Shown in pieces: positions 1 to 7,954 of a DNA stretch of 38,342 nt. The notes below the pieces were generated by a model. It was not told where the DNA came from and did not search any database. It worked only from the letters and a program-made list of their open reading frames with translations. Source of the DNA: CAYRFU01 sp964423525 (GTDB lineage Bacteria; Vulcanimicrobiota; Xenobia; Xenobiales; JADMJV01); contig CAYRFU010000015.1 in NCBI GenBank assembly GCA_964423525.1, positions 1 to 38,342 of the forward strand, given 5' to 3'. A program made the translations under genes and the position numbers. Position 1 is the first letter of the stretch; every line of letters begins with the position of its first letter.

Positions 1-168
1 GAATCCATCGGTGCCTTCTGGAAGGGCGATTTCCATACCCAAGAGCACCACCGAAGCGATGATCAAAATCAGCACCACAATGTCGAAAAGGGAGTGACTG
101 GTGAGTCGTCGACAGAATCTTTCCAGGGCTGGAATCACCCTCGAAGGCTTCCCTTCGGCGATGGGCAT
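1..168 (-). CDS. Ion transporter / voltage-gated channel-like protein, N-terminal fragment
   Basis: The minus strand reads from an ATG at 168 and runs off the window edge, giving 56 residues. After a basic amphipathic start (ALERFCRRLTSHSLFD) there is a single hydrophobic helix, IVVLILIIASVVLLGMEIAL. A short cytoplasmic lead with an FD pair entering an IVVLILI helix resembles S1 of bacterial voltage-gated potassium/sodium channel (Ion_trans) proteins; that family match is recognition from sequence style, not a search. The gene diverges from the phosphatase at 210, so 169-209 must hold both 5' regions. No clear ribosome binding site precedes the ATG. Function is inferred only from the first segment; the pore and voltage sensor lie outside the window. 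Confidence 0.5.
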   Translation of the reverse strand, partial: MPIAEGKPSRVIPALERFCRRLTSHSLFDIVVLILIIASVVLLGMEIALPEGTDGF

Positions 169-195
169 CCCTGCAGGAGCCAGGTCGTGAGAAGC

Positions 196-201
196 TAATA
201 T
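196..201 (+). promoter_or_regulatory. Possible -10 box (TAATAT) of a near-leaderless transcript
   Basis: TAATAT lies 8 nt before the ATG at 210 and no purine-rich ribosome binding site intervenes (the bases are ACGGGCCG). If used as a -10 element, transcription would begin at or within a few bases of the start codon. No convincing -35 is present, so this is tentative. Confidence 0.3.
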
Positions 202-209
202 ACGGGCCG

Positions 210-1853
210 ATGAGAGCGCTTGTGATCGCCGTTTTGACGGTCCTCTTACTCACCCCAGCCTGGTCTCAGCCGGAGCGACCAAAGTTGGTGGTGTTGGTGG
301 TGATCGACCAGTTCCGCAATGACTATCTCCAACGTTTTGAGGACCTGTTCAGCAGTCAAAAGCCTGGAGGCTTCCGCTACTTCACCCGGGAGGGGGCGGT
401 TCACACCCGCTGCTTTTACGACCACGTCCCTACTCACACCGCGGTGGGCCACGCCGCTCTGTCCACCGGCGCCCTGCCGTCGGTTCATGGCATCATCGGC
501 AACAAGTGGCTGAACTTTCAGACCAAGAAGCTCGAGGAGGTGGCCTACGACGGCGATTACCCGCTGGTCGGCACCGACAGCCGTTACGGCGTCTCCCCCC
601 GAAAGCTCTTAGCCAGCACCTTTGGCGATGAGATGAAGCTTCAATCCGTCGACCGGAGTAAGGTGATCGGGATCGCGCTCAAAGACCGGGCCGCTATGAT
701 GGCCACCGGCAGAGGGGCTGACCTGGCCCTGTTTTTTGACAGCCGGAGTGGCCGCTGGCTGACCAGTACCTACTATCGACCCGACGGCACCCTCCCTGGT
801 TGGGTCGAGACCTATAACGCCTCGGGGTGGGCCGACGAGCTGTTCGGCACCGTCTGGAAGCCGCTTTTTGAGGAGAAAGTCTATCAACGTTGTCGCCGCC
901 AGCAGTTTCCCGGCAGCGCCGACTATAACGGCCTGGGCAAGACCTATCCTCATCAGCTCGACGGCGGACTTGAGAGTCCCGGGCCCAATTTCTACGAGGC
1001 GATCAAAGCGACTCCGCAGGGAGTGGTATCGACCTTTGAGATGGCACGCCGAGCGGTCGAATACGAGAAGCTTGGTCAGGACGAGCACCCCGACCTGTTG
1101 GCTGTGAGTCTTTCTAGCAACGACCTGGTAGGACACACTTTTGGTCCCTACAGCCCTGAAATGCTCGATGTGACGGTGACCTCCGACCGAGAGATGGAGA
1201 AGTTTTTCCAGTTTCTGGACGAGAAGGTCGGCCTCAAGAACACCCTGATTGTCCTGTCTGCTGACCACGGCGTGGCGCCCCTCCCGGAACTGATTCAGGA
1301 ACGAACTATGCCGGGAGGGCGACTCTCCTTCCCCAGCCTGCAAAAGGTGATGGGACAGGTCCTGGCCAGCGAGCTGGGAGTTGGTCAGTTCGTGCTCGGG
1401 GCCAACGAGCCTAATCTCTACCTGGATCGAGAGGCTATCCCGGCCGACAAGTTGGAGGCGGTCACAGAAAAGCTGGCTCAGGCGCTGCGTCAGGTCGAAG
1501 GAGTACACGCCGTCTTCACTCGGGATCAAATCCTAGAAGGAGAGTTGCCCAGGACGGAACTGGCTAGCACCGCTTCCAACAGCTACCACCACGAGCGAAG
1601 CGGCGACCTGTGGCTCTTCACGGAGCCGTTCTGGATCATCAGCTTCCCCAAATACGCGGCCGGCACGACTCACGGTTCGTCCTGGTCCTACGACACCCAC
1701 GTGCCGCTACTCGTGGTCGGTCCGGGCGTTCCCCAGGGACGCTTTCGGAAACAGTGTACACCTCGCGACGTGGCTCCGACTATCTGCGAGCTTTTGGGTT
1801 TGACGCCGCCCTCGGGCTCGAGTGGTCACTTGCTGGAGTGGCTAGAGGAGTAG
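210..1853 (+). CDS. PafA-like alkaline phosphatase superfamily protein, exported
   Basis: 547-residue hydrolase of the alkaline phosphatase superfamily, expected to cleave phosphate monoesters in the periplasm with two zinc ions. Residues 1-19 are a signal peptide (hydrophobic VIAVLTVLLL, then AWSQ). The family metal and catalytic residues are visible: D33 in VVIDQFR, candidate nucleophile T77 in PTHTAVGHA, N98 in GNKW, K158 and R160 in ALKDR, the SNDLVGH Asp/His pair, the SADHG Asp/His pair and a late GTTHGS His. The spacing of T77, N98 and the KDR pair resembles Chryseobacterium PafA (T79, N100, K162, R164), which favours a phosphomonoesterase over a diesterase. The ATG at 210 has no ribosome binding site. 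argG follows after 25 nt and may be cotranscribed, although the functions are unrelated. Confidence 0.82.
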   Translation: MRALVIAVLTVLLLTPAWSQPERPKLVVLVVIDQFRNDYLQRFEDLFSSQKPGGFRYFTREGAVHTRCFYDHVPTHTAVGHAALSTGALPSVHGIIGNKWLNFQTKKLEEVAYDGDYPLVGTDSRYGVSPRKLLASTFGDEMKLQSVDRSKVIGIALKDRAAMMATGRGADLALFFDSRSGRWLTSTYYRPDGTLPGWVETYNASGWADELFGTVWKPLFEEKVYQRCRRQQFPGSADYNGLGKTYPHQLDGGLESPGPNFYEAIKATPQGVVSTFEMARRAVEYEKLGQDEHPDLLAVSLSSNDLVGHTFGPYSPEMLDVTVTSDREMEKFFQFLDEKVGLKNTLIVLSADHGVAPLPELIQERTMPGGRLSFPSLQKVMGQVLASELGVGQFVLGANEPNLYLDREAIPADKLEAVTEKLAQALRQVEGVHAVFTRDQILEGELPRTELASTASNSYHHERSGDLWLFTEPFWIISFPKYAAGTTHGSSWSYDTHVPLLVVGPGVPQGRFRKQCTPRDVAPTICELLGLTPPSGSSGHLLEWLEE

Positions 1854-1878
1854 GCGGGCGCTTCAAGAACGCCGCTAG

Positions 1879-3135
1879 ATGGCTGAAAAAGTAATTCTCG
1901 CCTACAGCGGCGGACTCGACACTTCCTGTATTCTCAAGTGGCTTATCGACAAAGGTTATGAGGTGATAGCTTTTGTGGCCGACGTGGGTCAGGAAGGGGA
2001 AGACTTTGAAGAGGTCAAGCGCAAAGCTCTCAAGTGCGGCGCTTCCAAAGTCTACGTCGAGGACCTCAAGCGGGAGTTCGTCACCGACTTTATCTTCCCG
2101 TCGATCAAAGCGAACGCTCTCTATGAAGGTCGCTACCTGCTGGGGACCAGCATCGCCAGGCCCTGCATCGCCAGGGCTCAGATTAAAGTGGCTGAGCTGG
2201 AGGGGGCCACTCACGTTTCCCACGGGGCGACTGGGAAAGGGAACGACCAGGTCCGCTTTGAGCTAGCCTTTTATGCTCTCAAGCCCGATCTCAAAGTGAT
2301 CGCCCCTTGGCGCGACGCTGAGTTCTTGAATACCTTTAAAGGCCGCACCGACCTGATGAACTATGCCAAGGAAAACGGGATTCCGGTGCCGGTCACTCCC
2401 AAGAGTCCTTTCAGTATGGATGAGAATCTTTATCACATCAGCTATGAATCGGGCGTGCTTGAAGACCCTCGTCAGTCCCCCCCGAAAGAGATGTTTCGAA
2501 TGACAGTTGACCCCACCGATGCTGCACAAGACCCGGAACGGATCACGGTGACCTTCAAAGATGGCGTTCCCATTCGGGTCGAGAATCTGGAAGACGGTAC
2601 CGTTAAAACTGAGCCCCTCGAGCTGTTTCTTTATTGCAATGAGCTAGGCCGCCGCCATGGCATCGGTCGTATCGATATTGTCGAGAATCGCTTCGTGGGA
2701 ATTAAGTCGCGTGGTGTTTACGAGACTCCAGGTGGCACCATTCTTCGTGAGGCCCATATCGACATTGAGGGGATCGCTATGGACCGTGAAGTGATGCGTC
2801 TGCGCAATATGCTAAGTCCCAAGTTCTCCGAACTCGTTTACAACGGCTTCTGGTTCAGCCCCGAAATGGATTTTCTGATGGCCGCTATGGACAAAGCTCA
2901 GGAACTGATCGACGGAACCGTCGAGCTGCAGCTCTACCGAGGAAACTGTATCGTCAGAGGACGCTGGTCACCCAGCTCGCTCTATGACCAAGACCTCGCC
3001 AGTATGGAGCTGGAGGGCGACTTCAACCCTCAAAACTCGGAAGGCTTTATCAAGACCAACGCCGTTCGGCTGCGGGCTCACAAAGCCATTCTTGAGGCCC
3101 GCGAGGCCAGACTCGAGAGCGAACCGGTCTTTTAA
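1879..3135 (+). CDS. argG: Argininosuccinate synthase
   Basis: 418 residues, full length for the family. It joins citrulline and aspartate using ATP, releasing AMP and pyrophosphate, in cytosolic arginine biosynthesis. The N-terminal PP-loop AYSGGLDTS (about residues 8-16) binds ATP. HGATGKGNDQVRFE near residue 115 is the family signature for citrulline/aspartate binding, and the C-terminal tetramerisation region is intact. No other arginine gene is nearby, so it is a scattered pathway gene. It follows the phosphatase by 25 nt, and its stop overlaps the stop of the opposite-strand coiled-coil gene by 3 nt, leaving no room for a terminator. The ATG is preceded by only a weak ribosome binding site. 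Confidence 0.97.
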   Translation: MAEKVILAYSGGLDTSCILKWLIDKGYEVIAFVADVGQEGEDFEEVKRKALKCGASKVYVEDLKREFVTDFIFPSIKANALYEGRYLLGTSIARPCIARAQIKVAELEGATHVSHGATGKGNDQVRFELAFYALKPDLKVIAPWRDAEFLNTFKGRTDLMNYAKENGIPVPVTPKSPFSMDENLYHISYESGVLEDPRQSPPKEMFRMTVDPTDAAQDPERITVTFKDGVPIRVENLEDGTVKTEPLELFLYCNELGRRHGIGRIDIVENRFVGIKSRGVYETPGGTILREAHIDIEGIAMDREVMRLRNMLSPKFSELVYNGFWFSPEMDFLMAAMDKAQELIDGTVELQLYRGNCIVRGRWSPSSLYDQDLASMELEGDFNPQNSEGFIKTNAVRLRAHKAILEAREARLESEPVF

Positions 3136-4046
3136 GCTGACAATCGGGCCAGAACGGTCGAGCCGCTGGCCAAACTGTCCCAGGCTGTGCCCAGGGCCTG
3201 TTGGCGGTCGAAGTTTTGTTCGAGCTGCTGGCTCAGCCGAGAGGTCCGCAGACGTCCCTGACGGTTTTCGAGTCGCTCCTCGGCTGAGAGGGAGTCTCGA
3301 CGCGCCTCCGAGTGAGCTCGGCTGAGCTGTTCATACTCTCGCATCAGCTCACGTTCAGCTGCCAGGAGGCGTTTGAGGGAGTCTTCCTCAGCCTGGCGGC
3401 GAAGAATTTCGCTCTGCTGGGCCGCCTGGGCTTCGCGAAATCTGCGGCGAGCCCGGTTCTTGTCAGCCGTCTTGCCAGGGAGAGCCTCGGCTCGCTCGAG
3501 GGCCAACTGGGCCGACTCGACGGCTTTGACCGTCCAGGCGAGTTGAGTGCGAGAGCCGGAGACCTGACTTCCCGCCAAACCGAGCGTGCGACGCATCTCC
3601 ATCAGCCGTTGATCGAAGTGTTCCAGTCGCTGGCGGGCCTCAGCCAGCGCGAATCGGCTGGTGGAGACTTCGGTCTCGGATTGGCGGTCCTGGCTTGCGA
3701 GAGTGGAGCGGGATTGGAGTAAGCCCAGGTGATCCCAGGCTAGGTGACCCTGAGACCAGCGAACGTCACTAACGATCTCTTGAAGCTGAGCTTTCTCGTA
3801 AGAGGGATCGAACAATCGTCCTGCGACCTCGAAGGTACCTTTCCGGTGGGGGCGGATCTCAGCTCCTCGCAGGAGGGGCGAAGGGGAACTCCAGGCGGCT
3901 CTGGACGAATGACGAGGCTTCGGAGTCTCCGCCTCCTGGGCTGCTAACCCTAGTCTTTCCAGCAGAGCAGTAAGGCGCCCAGGCTCATAGGAGCTGGTCA
4001 CGGGGACGACCTCGGGAGTCGTGGTATGGCCGAACTGAACTTTCAT
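3132..4046 (-). CDS. Hypothetical coiled-coil protein
   Basis: 304 residues from the ATG at 4046; a TTG at 4073 in the same frame would add nine residues, and neither start has a good ribosome binding site. No signal peptide or membrane helix is seen. Residues up to about 95 are Pro/Ser-rich and probably disordered. From about residue 100 to 290 the protein is almost all long charged helix with heptad-like spacing, rich in Glu, Gln, Arg and Ala, as in ARQRLEHFDQRLMEMRR and RLLAAERELMREYEQL. I do not recognise a family. A structural, scaffolding or secretion-stalk-like role would fit, but nothing in the neighbourhood confirms one. It converges on argG, with stops overlapping. Confidence 0.7.
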   Translation of the reverse strand: MKVQFGHTTTPEVVPVTSSYEPGRLTALLERLGLAAQEAETPKPRHSSRAAWSSPSPLLRGAEIRPHRKGTFEVAGRLFDPSYEKAQLQEIVSDVRWSQGHLAWDHLGLLQSRSTLASQDRQSETEVSTSRFALAEARQRLEHFDQRLMEMRRTLGLAGSQVSGSRTQLAWTVKAVESAQLALERAEALPGKTADKNRARRRFREAQAAQQSEILRRQAEEDSLKRLLAAERELMREYEQLSRAHSEARRDSLSAEERLENRQGRLRTSRLSQQLEQNFDRQQALGTAWDSLASGSTVLARLSA

Positions 4047-4094
4047 TAGAAAGCACTGAGCAGGTCCGACCAATCACCAGTCTAGAGCCCGATG

Positions 4095-4112
4095 GTCAAC
4101 TTCATGGTTGAC
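4095..4112. repeat. Inverted repeat GTCAAC-N6-GTTGAC in a divergent intergenic region
   Basis: Perfect 6-nt arms at 4095-4100 and 4107-4112 flank TTCATG. Each arm carries a -35-like core (TTGAC) on its own strand. It lies between the divergent coiled-coil gene (start 4046) and the small ORF at 4255, so it could be an operator or a paired -35. No good -10 is found at the proper distance on either strand. Confidence 0.35.
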
Positions 4113-4162
4113 ACGGTGTGAGGCAAGTGAACAAAAAGTGACGAGATTGTTACCGTTTTTGC

Positions 4163-4192
4163 TAGACTTGTGTATAGGTTTTGTGGTATTTT
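4163..4192 (+). promoter_or_regulatory. Candidate promoter for the 4255 small ORF
   Basis: TAGACT (4163-4168) and TATTTT (4187-4192) are 18 nt apart, and the -10 is extended by TG-N just upstream (TGGTATTTT). The segment is markedly more AT-rich than its surroundings. The predicted transcript would start near 4199, about 55 nt before the ATG at 4255. Confidence 0.45.
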
Positions 4193-4254
4193 AATGAGGA
4201 TTTTATACGAAGAGATGGACCAACGGCTAAGCTCAGCCAAGAAAGGTAGAAACG

Positions 4255-4437
4255 ATGACTTTATTTCTTGAGAAGTTTGCTCCCGCCACCTGGCTACCCC
4301 AGCCAGACTTTGCCGACCGGGGCAACGGCTTGTTTCCAGGAGTTCAGGCTACGGTGCCAGTACTAGCTGGCAACGGACAGCGACCCGGAGTGCAGCTCAA
4401 CCGCGACTTTGTTGCTCACGACGTGTCGCCTAACTAG
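4255..4437 (+). CDS. Small hypothetical protein
   Basis: 60-residue ORF starting MTLFLEKFAPATWLP. No family, membrane helix or signal is recognised. It is kept because it has an AAAGG ribosome binding site eight bases before the ATG, an AT-rich candidate promoter about 60 nt upstream, and it fills exactly the space between its neighbours: its stop is 4 nt from the stop of the convergent Gly/Ala-rich gene. Proline and asparagine are common and the sequence looks soluble or disordered. It could be an orphan regulatory or secreted peptide, or a chance ORF. Confidence 0.45.
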   Translation: MTLFLEKFAPATWLPQPDFADRGNGLFPGVQATVPVLAGNGQRPGVQLNRDFVAHDVSPN

Positions 4438-4441
4438 CCCG

Positions 4442-4996
4442 TCACGGACTGGTATTCTGGCCGGACAGAGCTTCGCTGGCCAGGGTAATGGTGCTAGCGA
4501 GGAACCCGAAGGTGGCTCCCGTAGCGGCACTGGCCGCCATACCGGTCAAACCCAGCGAGTGACCCAGGAGCCCGGTGAACCCGCCCAGGGTCCCAGCCAC
4601 CAGGCCAGTAGATAGCGACATCGTGAGGTCTTCTCCGCTGCGGGCCGCGTGGATGGCTCCTGCGGTTCCTAAGACTGCAGCCGAGGCCAAGGCGCCCCAG
4701 GGCCCGACGACGGCGGTGACGACAGCGGGGAGAGCCATCGCGGCCGTCATCATGAGAGTGTCCGTTCCCAGGCGTTTGCCGACGTTTCCGATTTTGGCGC
4801 CGACCTCTCCGAACCAGGTCCGCTGGCGGGAGTCTGATTTCTCGAGAGAGGCGTCCCCACCGCCACCGAGGCGTCGTCTGTTGCTGGCCGGCGGTTTTTT
4901 CGAGGCGGCCTGCGCCGCCTTCTTGCGAGCGACTTGAGCGGCCCTTCTAGCGGCTACCCGGCGAGCCACTCTTCGAGCAATTGCGCGTCCGATCAT
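4442..4996 (-). CDS. Gly/Ala-rich membrane protein with Arg/Lys/Ala-rich N-terminus
   Basis: 184 residues. Residues 1-33 are built almost only of Arg, Ala, Lys and Val in short repeats (ARRVARRVAARRAAQVARKK), followed by a flexible Pro/Gly linker to about 48. From about residue 78 there are several Gly/Ala-rich hydrophobic stretches (MMTAAMALPAVVTAVVGPWG, LVAGTLGGFTGLLGHSLGLT, ASAATGATFGFLASTI) with small-residue spacing that suggests tightly packed membrane helices or a glycine-zipper domain. AAAGGAGC sits about ten bases before the ATG, so the start is well supported. No known family is recognised. The basic N-terminus could bind nucleic acid or acidic lipid, or act as a targeting segment; this is inference. 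Confidence 0.65.
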   Translation of the reverse strand: MIGRAIARRVARRVAARRAAQVARKKAAQAASKKPPASNRRRLGGGGDASLEKSDSRQRTWFGEVGAKIGNVGKRLGTDTLMMTAAMALPAVVTAVVGPWGALASAAVLGTAGAIHAARSGEDLTMSLSTGLVAGTLGGFTGLLGHSLGLTGMAASAATGATFGFLASTITLASEALSGQNTSP

Positions 4997-5076
4997 AGGT
5001 TGAAAGCTCCTTTACTGATACTGCCGCGCTGGGGACCTTACTGCACTGTTTCCACCCTGAAACTATCACAGAAATC

Positions 5077-5105
5077 GTTACAGCTGGGTAAACAGGATGT
5101 TACAG
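5077..5105. promoter_or_regulatory. Phased direct repeats (GTTACAG / TAAACAG / GTTACAG)
   Basis: GTTACAG occurs at 5077-5083 and 5099-5105, exactly 22 nt apart, with a degenerate copy TAAACAG (5089-5095) between them, so the ACAG cores fall about one helical turn apart. They lie in the divergent region between the genes starting at 4996 (minus) and 5167 (plus). Such phasing is common for activator or response-regulator sites; no regulator is identified. Confidence 0.35.
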
Positions 5106-5166
5106 GTCTGGGAAATCAGCCTTTCTTAAGGCTACTCGTCTAGAAGGTTGGCCGGAAATGTCGTAG

Positions 5167-6885
5167 GTGAAGGGCTTTGCAGGTAAGCTTCCTAGGCGGG
5201 AAGAAGGCTGGCGTCGGAGGACGCAGCCTTTGGAACATACGACTCGACTCAGGGTAACCCACCTCGACGGAAGGGCCGAGGGCTCCCACGAGACGCCACC
5301 CGAACCGCCCGCCCTGATGGCTCCCCCTGGCTGGGCCGAACTCCATCTTCCTGAGCCCGGATCCGAGGCGGAAGAGGAACGGTTTCGCGAACTCTACAAC
5401 CAGCTTCCTTCGCTGTGGAAAGCCCTGATGGCTGACGGGCATGTCGAGCAGACCGTGGTGGTTGTCCCGTCGCTGAGTCTCGATATTGAGGAGCTCCAAA
5501 AGCTCAAAGGGGTTCGCCATTACGAAGAGCGCTTGCTCTTTTTGCTGATTCTTCTCAGTCTGCCCAAAACTCGCGTTCTTTTCGTGACCTCCGAGCCGAT
5601 CCACCCTCACATCGTGGATTATTATCTTCAGCTTCTGCCCGGCATCCCGTTCTCTCACGCCCGCAGGCGGCTAGAAATGTTCGCCACTTACGACTCCAGC
5701 AACAAGCCTCTAACCCAAAAGATTCTGGAACGGCCCACTTTGATCCGGCGAATTCGAAAGGCGATCGGAGGGGCTAAGAACACCCATCTGACCGTTTTCA
5801 ACGTCACCCGAATGGAGAAGGCGCTCTCAGTTGCACTCGGAATTCCTTTGCTGGGACCCGATCCCCGCTATCTCCATTTCGGCTCCAAGAGTGGCTGCCG
5901 GACTCTCTTTAAAGAGGCCGAGGTTCCCCTGCCTGACGGCATGGAGAACCTGAAGAACGAAGACGAGATTTTCGAGTCGATCCTCGAGCTTCGCCGTCGT
6001 CATCCTGGCTTACGCAAAGTCGTCATCAAGATTAACGAGGGTTTCTCGGGGGAAGGGAACGCGGTCTTTAATCTCAACACCATCGAGGGGGCCCGAGACG
6101 AGGCAGAGGCTCTCGACCTTCTTCGTAAGATGGTTCCCCGCCACGCCAGTTACCAGGCCGTCGGGATGACTTGGGAAGGATTCATTCACAAATTTCGCCA
6201 GATGGAGGGGATCGTCGAGTGTTTTATCGAGGGAGAAAACAAAGCGTCGCCCTCGGTCCAGATGCGGATCACTCCCCTGGGAGAGGCCCAAATCATCTCC
6301 ACCCACGACCAGGTCTTGGGCGGGCCAGACGGCCAGGTTTTTATCGGCTGCAGCTTTCCCGCCTCTCCCACCTACCGCCCTCAACTTCACGAGGCGGGCC
6401 AACTGATCGGGGAACGGTTGGCTCAAGCCGGAGTGATCGGACGTCTCTCGATCGATTTCTTAGCGGTGCCCAAAGGGCCTGATTGGGATATGTACGTGGT
6501 CGAGATCAATCTCCGTAAAGGGGGGACAACCCATCCCTTTCGGACTCTTCAGTTCCTGACCGGCGGCCGCTATAATCCCGAGACCGGCTTGTTCCAGTCA
6601 GGAGCCGCCGTGCCAAAATACTACTTCGCCTCGGACAACCTTGAAGATGAGAAATACAAAGGGTTGTTGCCGGAAGACCTGATCGACATCGTGACCTACA
6701 AAGGTCTACACTACAACACTTCGACCAACACCGGAGTGGTCTTCCATATGATCGGGGCTCTATCGGAATTTGGTAAGATGGGGGTCACCTGTGTGGGAGA
6801 CTCTCCCGAAGAGGCCAAGAAGCTCTACCAGATGACCCTTGACACCCTCGACTGGGCCTGCCAGACCACCGACTGGATTGTCTAG
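5167..6885 (+). CDS. PGM1-type ATP-grasp peptide ligase-related protein
   Basis: 572 residues from the GTG at 5167; an ATG at 5317 would remove 50 poorly ordered residues, and neither start has a strong ribosome binding site. The body resembles relatives of PGM1, the pheganomycin peptide ligase. An ATP-grasp fold is indicated by the nucleotide-binding strand RKVVIKINEGFSGEGNAVF (about residues 280-298) and the metal site VVEINLRKGGTTHPF, with E446 and N448. After it comes the PGM1-like C-terminal region, including YKGLHYNTSTNTGVVFHMIG. ATP-grasp ligases activate a carboxylate as acyl phosphate and join it to an amine, so an amide- or peptide-forming role is expected; the substrate is unknown. 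Its last codons overlap a CaiB/BaiF CoA-transferase, suggesting coupled translation and a shared pathway. Confidence 0.75.
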   Translation: MKGFAGKLPRREEGWRRRTQPLEHTTRLRVTHLDGRAEGSHETPPEPPALMAPPGWAELHLPEPGSEAEEERFRELYNQLPSLWKALMADGHVEQTVVVVPSLSLDIEELQKLKGVRHYEERLLFLLILLSLPKTRVLFVTSEPIHPHIVDYYLQLLPGIPFSHARRRLEMFATYDSSNKPLTQKILERPTLIRRIRKAIGGAKNTHLTVFNVTRMEKALSVALGIPLLGPDPRYLHFGSKSGCRTLFKEAEVPLPDGMENLKNEDEIFESILELRRRHPGLRKVVIKINEGFSGEGNAVFNLNTIEGARDEAEALDLLRKMVPRHASYQAVGMTWEGFIHKFRQMEGIVECFIEGENKASPSVQMRITPLGEAQIISTHDQVLGGPDGQVFIGCSFPASPTYRPQLHEAGQLIGERLAQAGVIGRLSIDFLAVPKGPDWDMYVVEINLRKGGTTHPFRTLQFLTGGRYNPETGLFQSGAAVPKYYFASDNLEDEKYKGLLPEDLIDIVTYKGLHYNTSTNTGVVFHMIGALSEFGKMGVTCVGDSPEEAKKLYQMTLDTLDWACQTTDWIV

Positions 6886-7954
6886 ACCGCTCCAAGGGCT
6901 TACGGTTCTCGATCTCTCCCGACTTCTGCCAGGGCCGGCGGCCACAATGCACCTGGCCGACCTGGGCGCCCGCGTTATCAAAGTGGAGAGCCCGACTCGA
7001 CCCGATCTGCTTCGATTCTTGGAGCCCCACGTCAACCATCAGAACGTAGGGTTTTCGCTTTTGAATCGGGGCAAAGAGAGTGTGGTCATCGCTTTCGAGA
7101 CCGAGGCGGGGAGCCGGTTGGTGGCTGACTTGGCGGCCGGTTGTGATGTGGTGGTCGAGTCGTTTCGAGCCGGGTTTCTGAAGCGGTTTAACCTGGACTA
7201 CACCAGTTTGGCCCGACCGGGATTGATCTATTGCTCCATTACGGCCCACGGGCAAGGCAGTTCCCGGGCGGGACACGACCTCAACAGCCTGGCTTTGTCC
7301 GGGCTCACCTCTCTGCTTTACGACCCACCTGAGGTGCCTCGCCTGCAACTGGCTGATTTAACCACGGGAATGGCCGCGTGCCAGGCCATCTTGGCCGCTC
7401 TTTTCGCCCGAGAACAAACGGGAGAGGGCCGCCATCTCGATATCAGCCTGACCGATACGGCCTACCACTTGACCTGCCTCGCCTCAGCCTCGGTGATAGC
7501 CGGGACAGAAAGCTATGACGGAGGTCTGCTGGAAGGCTCTCAACCGTTTTATCGTCATTACCAGTGTGCCGACGGAAAATGGTTGGCGGTGGCCGGCGTC
7601 GAGGAGAAATTTCGAGAGCGCCTGGGGGAAAGAGACTACTCCAGCCGGACTCGGGAGGAGTGGTTGGCTCTTCTAGGGCCTCTCGATGTTTGCGTCGAGC
7701 CCGTTCTCACCCCCGAAGAAGTGGTGGCCTCCGACTGGTTTCAGCAACGGTTTGGGTCGCGCCAGCAGCCCCCCGGTCTGCTGGAGGGGAGTTATGCCCG
7801 ACCGCCAAGCCAGCCCACACCGCCGGGCCAAAATACCTTGCAAGTGCTGCGAGAGTTCGGCCTTGAAAATCTCGAACGTCTGCTAGAGGAAGGGATTATT
7901 TTCCCGACAGAACCAGGCTCTGGGCTCGATGCTGACCGACCGACAGCACCCTGA
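6878..7954 (+). CDS. CaiB/BaiF family (class III) CoA-transferase
   Basis: Family III CoA-transferase, which moves CoA between acyl groups through an Asp-bound anhydride or, in racemase members, epimerises acyl-CoA. The typical N-terminus appears as RPLQGLTVLDLSRLLPGPAA followed by HLADLGARVIKVE. The catalytic Asp is D160 (from the TTG at 6878) in ADLTTG, followed by the standard helix ILAALFAREQTGEGRHLDIS. I chose TTG 6878, which gives 358 residues and overlaps the ligase stop by 8 nt; TTG 6839 is possible but adds atypical sequence. The stretch between KFRERLG and TREEWLALL is shorter than I expect for the family. The last 59 nt overlap the 3' end of purA on the other strand. Confidence 0.85.
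   Translation: MSRPLQGLTVLDLSRLLPGPAATMHLADLGARVIKVESPTRPDLLRFLEPHVNHQNVGFSLLNRGKESVVIAFETEAGSRLVADLAAGCDVVVESFRAGFLKRFNLDYTSLARPGLIYCSITAHGQGSSRAGHDLNSLALSGLTSLLYDPPEVPRLQLADLTTGMAACQAILAALFAREQTGEGRHLDISLTDTAYHLTCLASASVIAGTESYDGGLLEGSQPFYRHYQCADGKWLAVAGVEEKFRERLGERDYSSRTREEWLALLGPLDVCVEPVLTPEEVVASDWFQQRFGSRQQPPGLLEGSYARPPSQPTPPGQNTLQVLREFGLENLERLLEEGIIFPTEPGSGLDADRPTAP

Noticed and set aside
609..1529. 306-residue open frame on the minus strand
   Set aside because: It lies wholly inside the PafA-like phosphatase on the other strand, whose catalytic motifs are intact; it is a reverse-frame shadow of a GC-rich gene.
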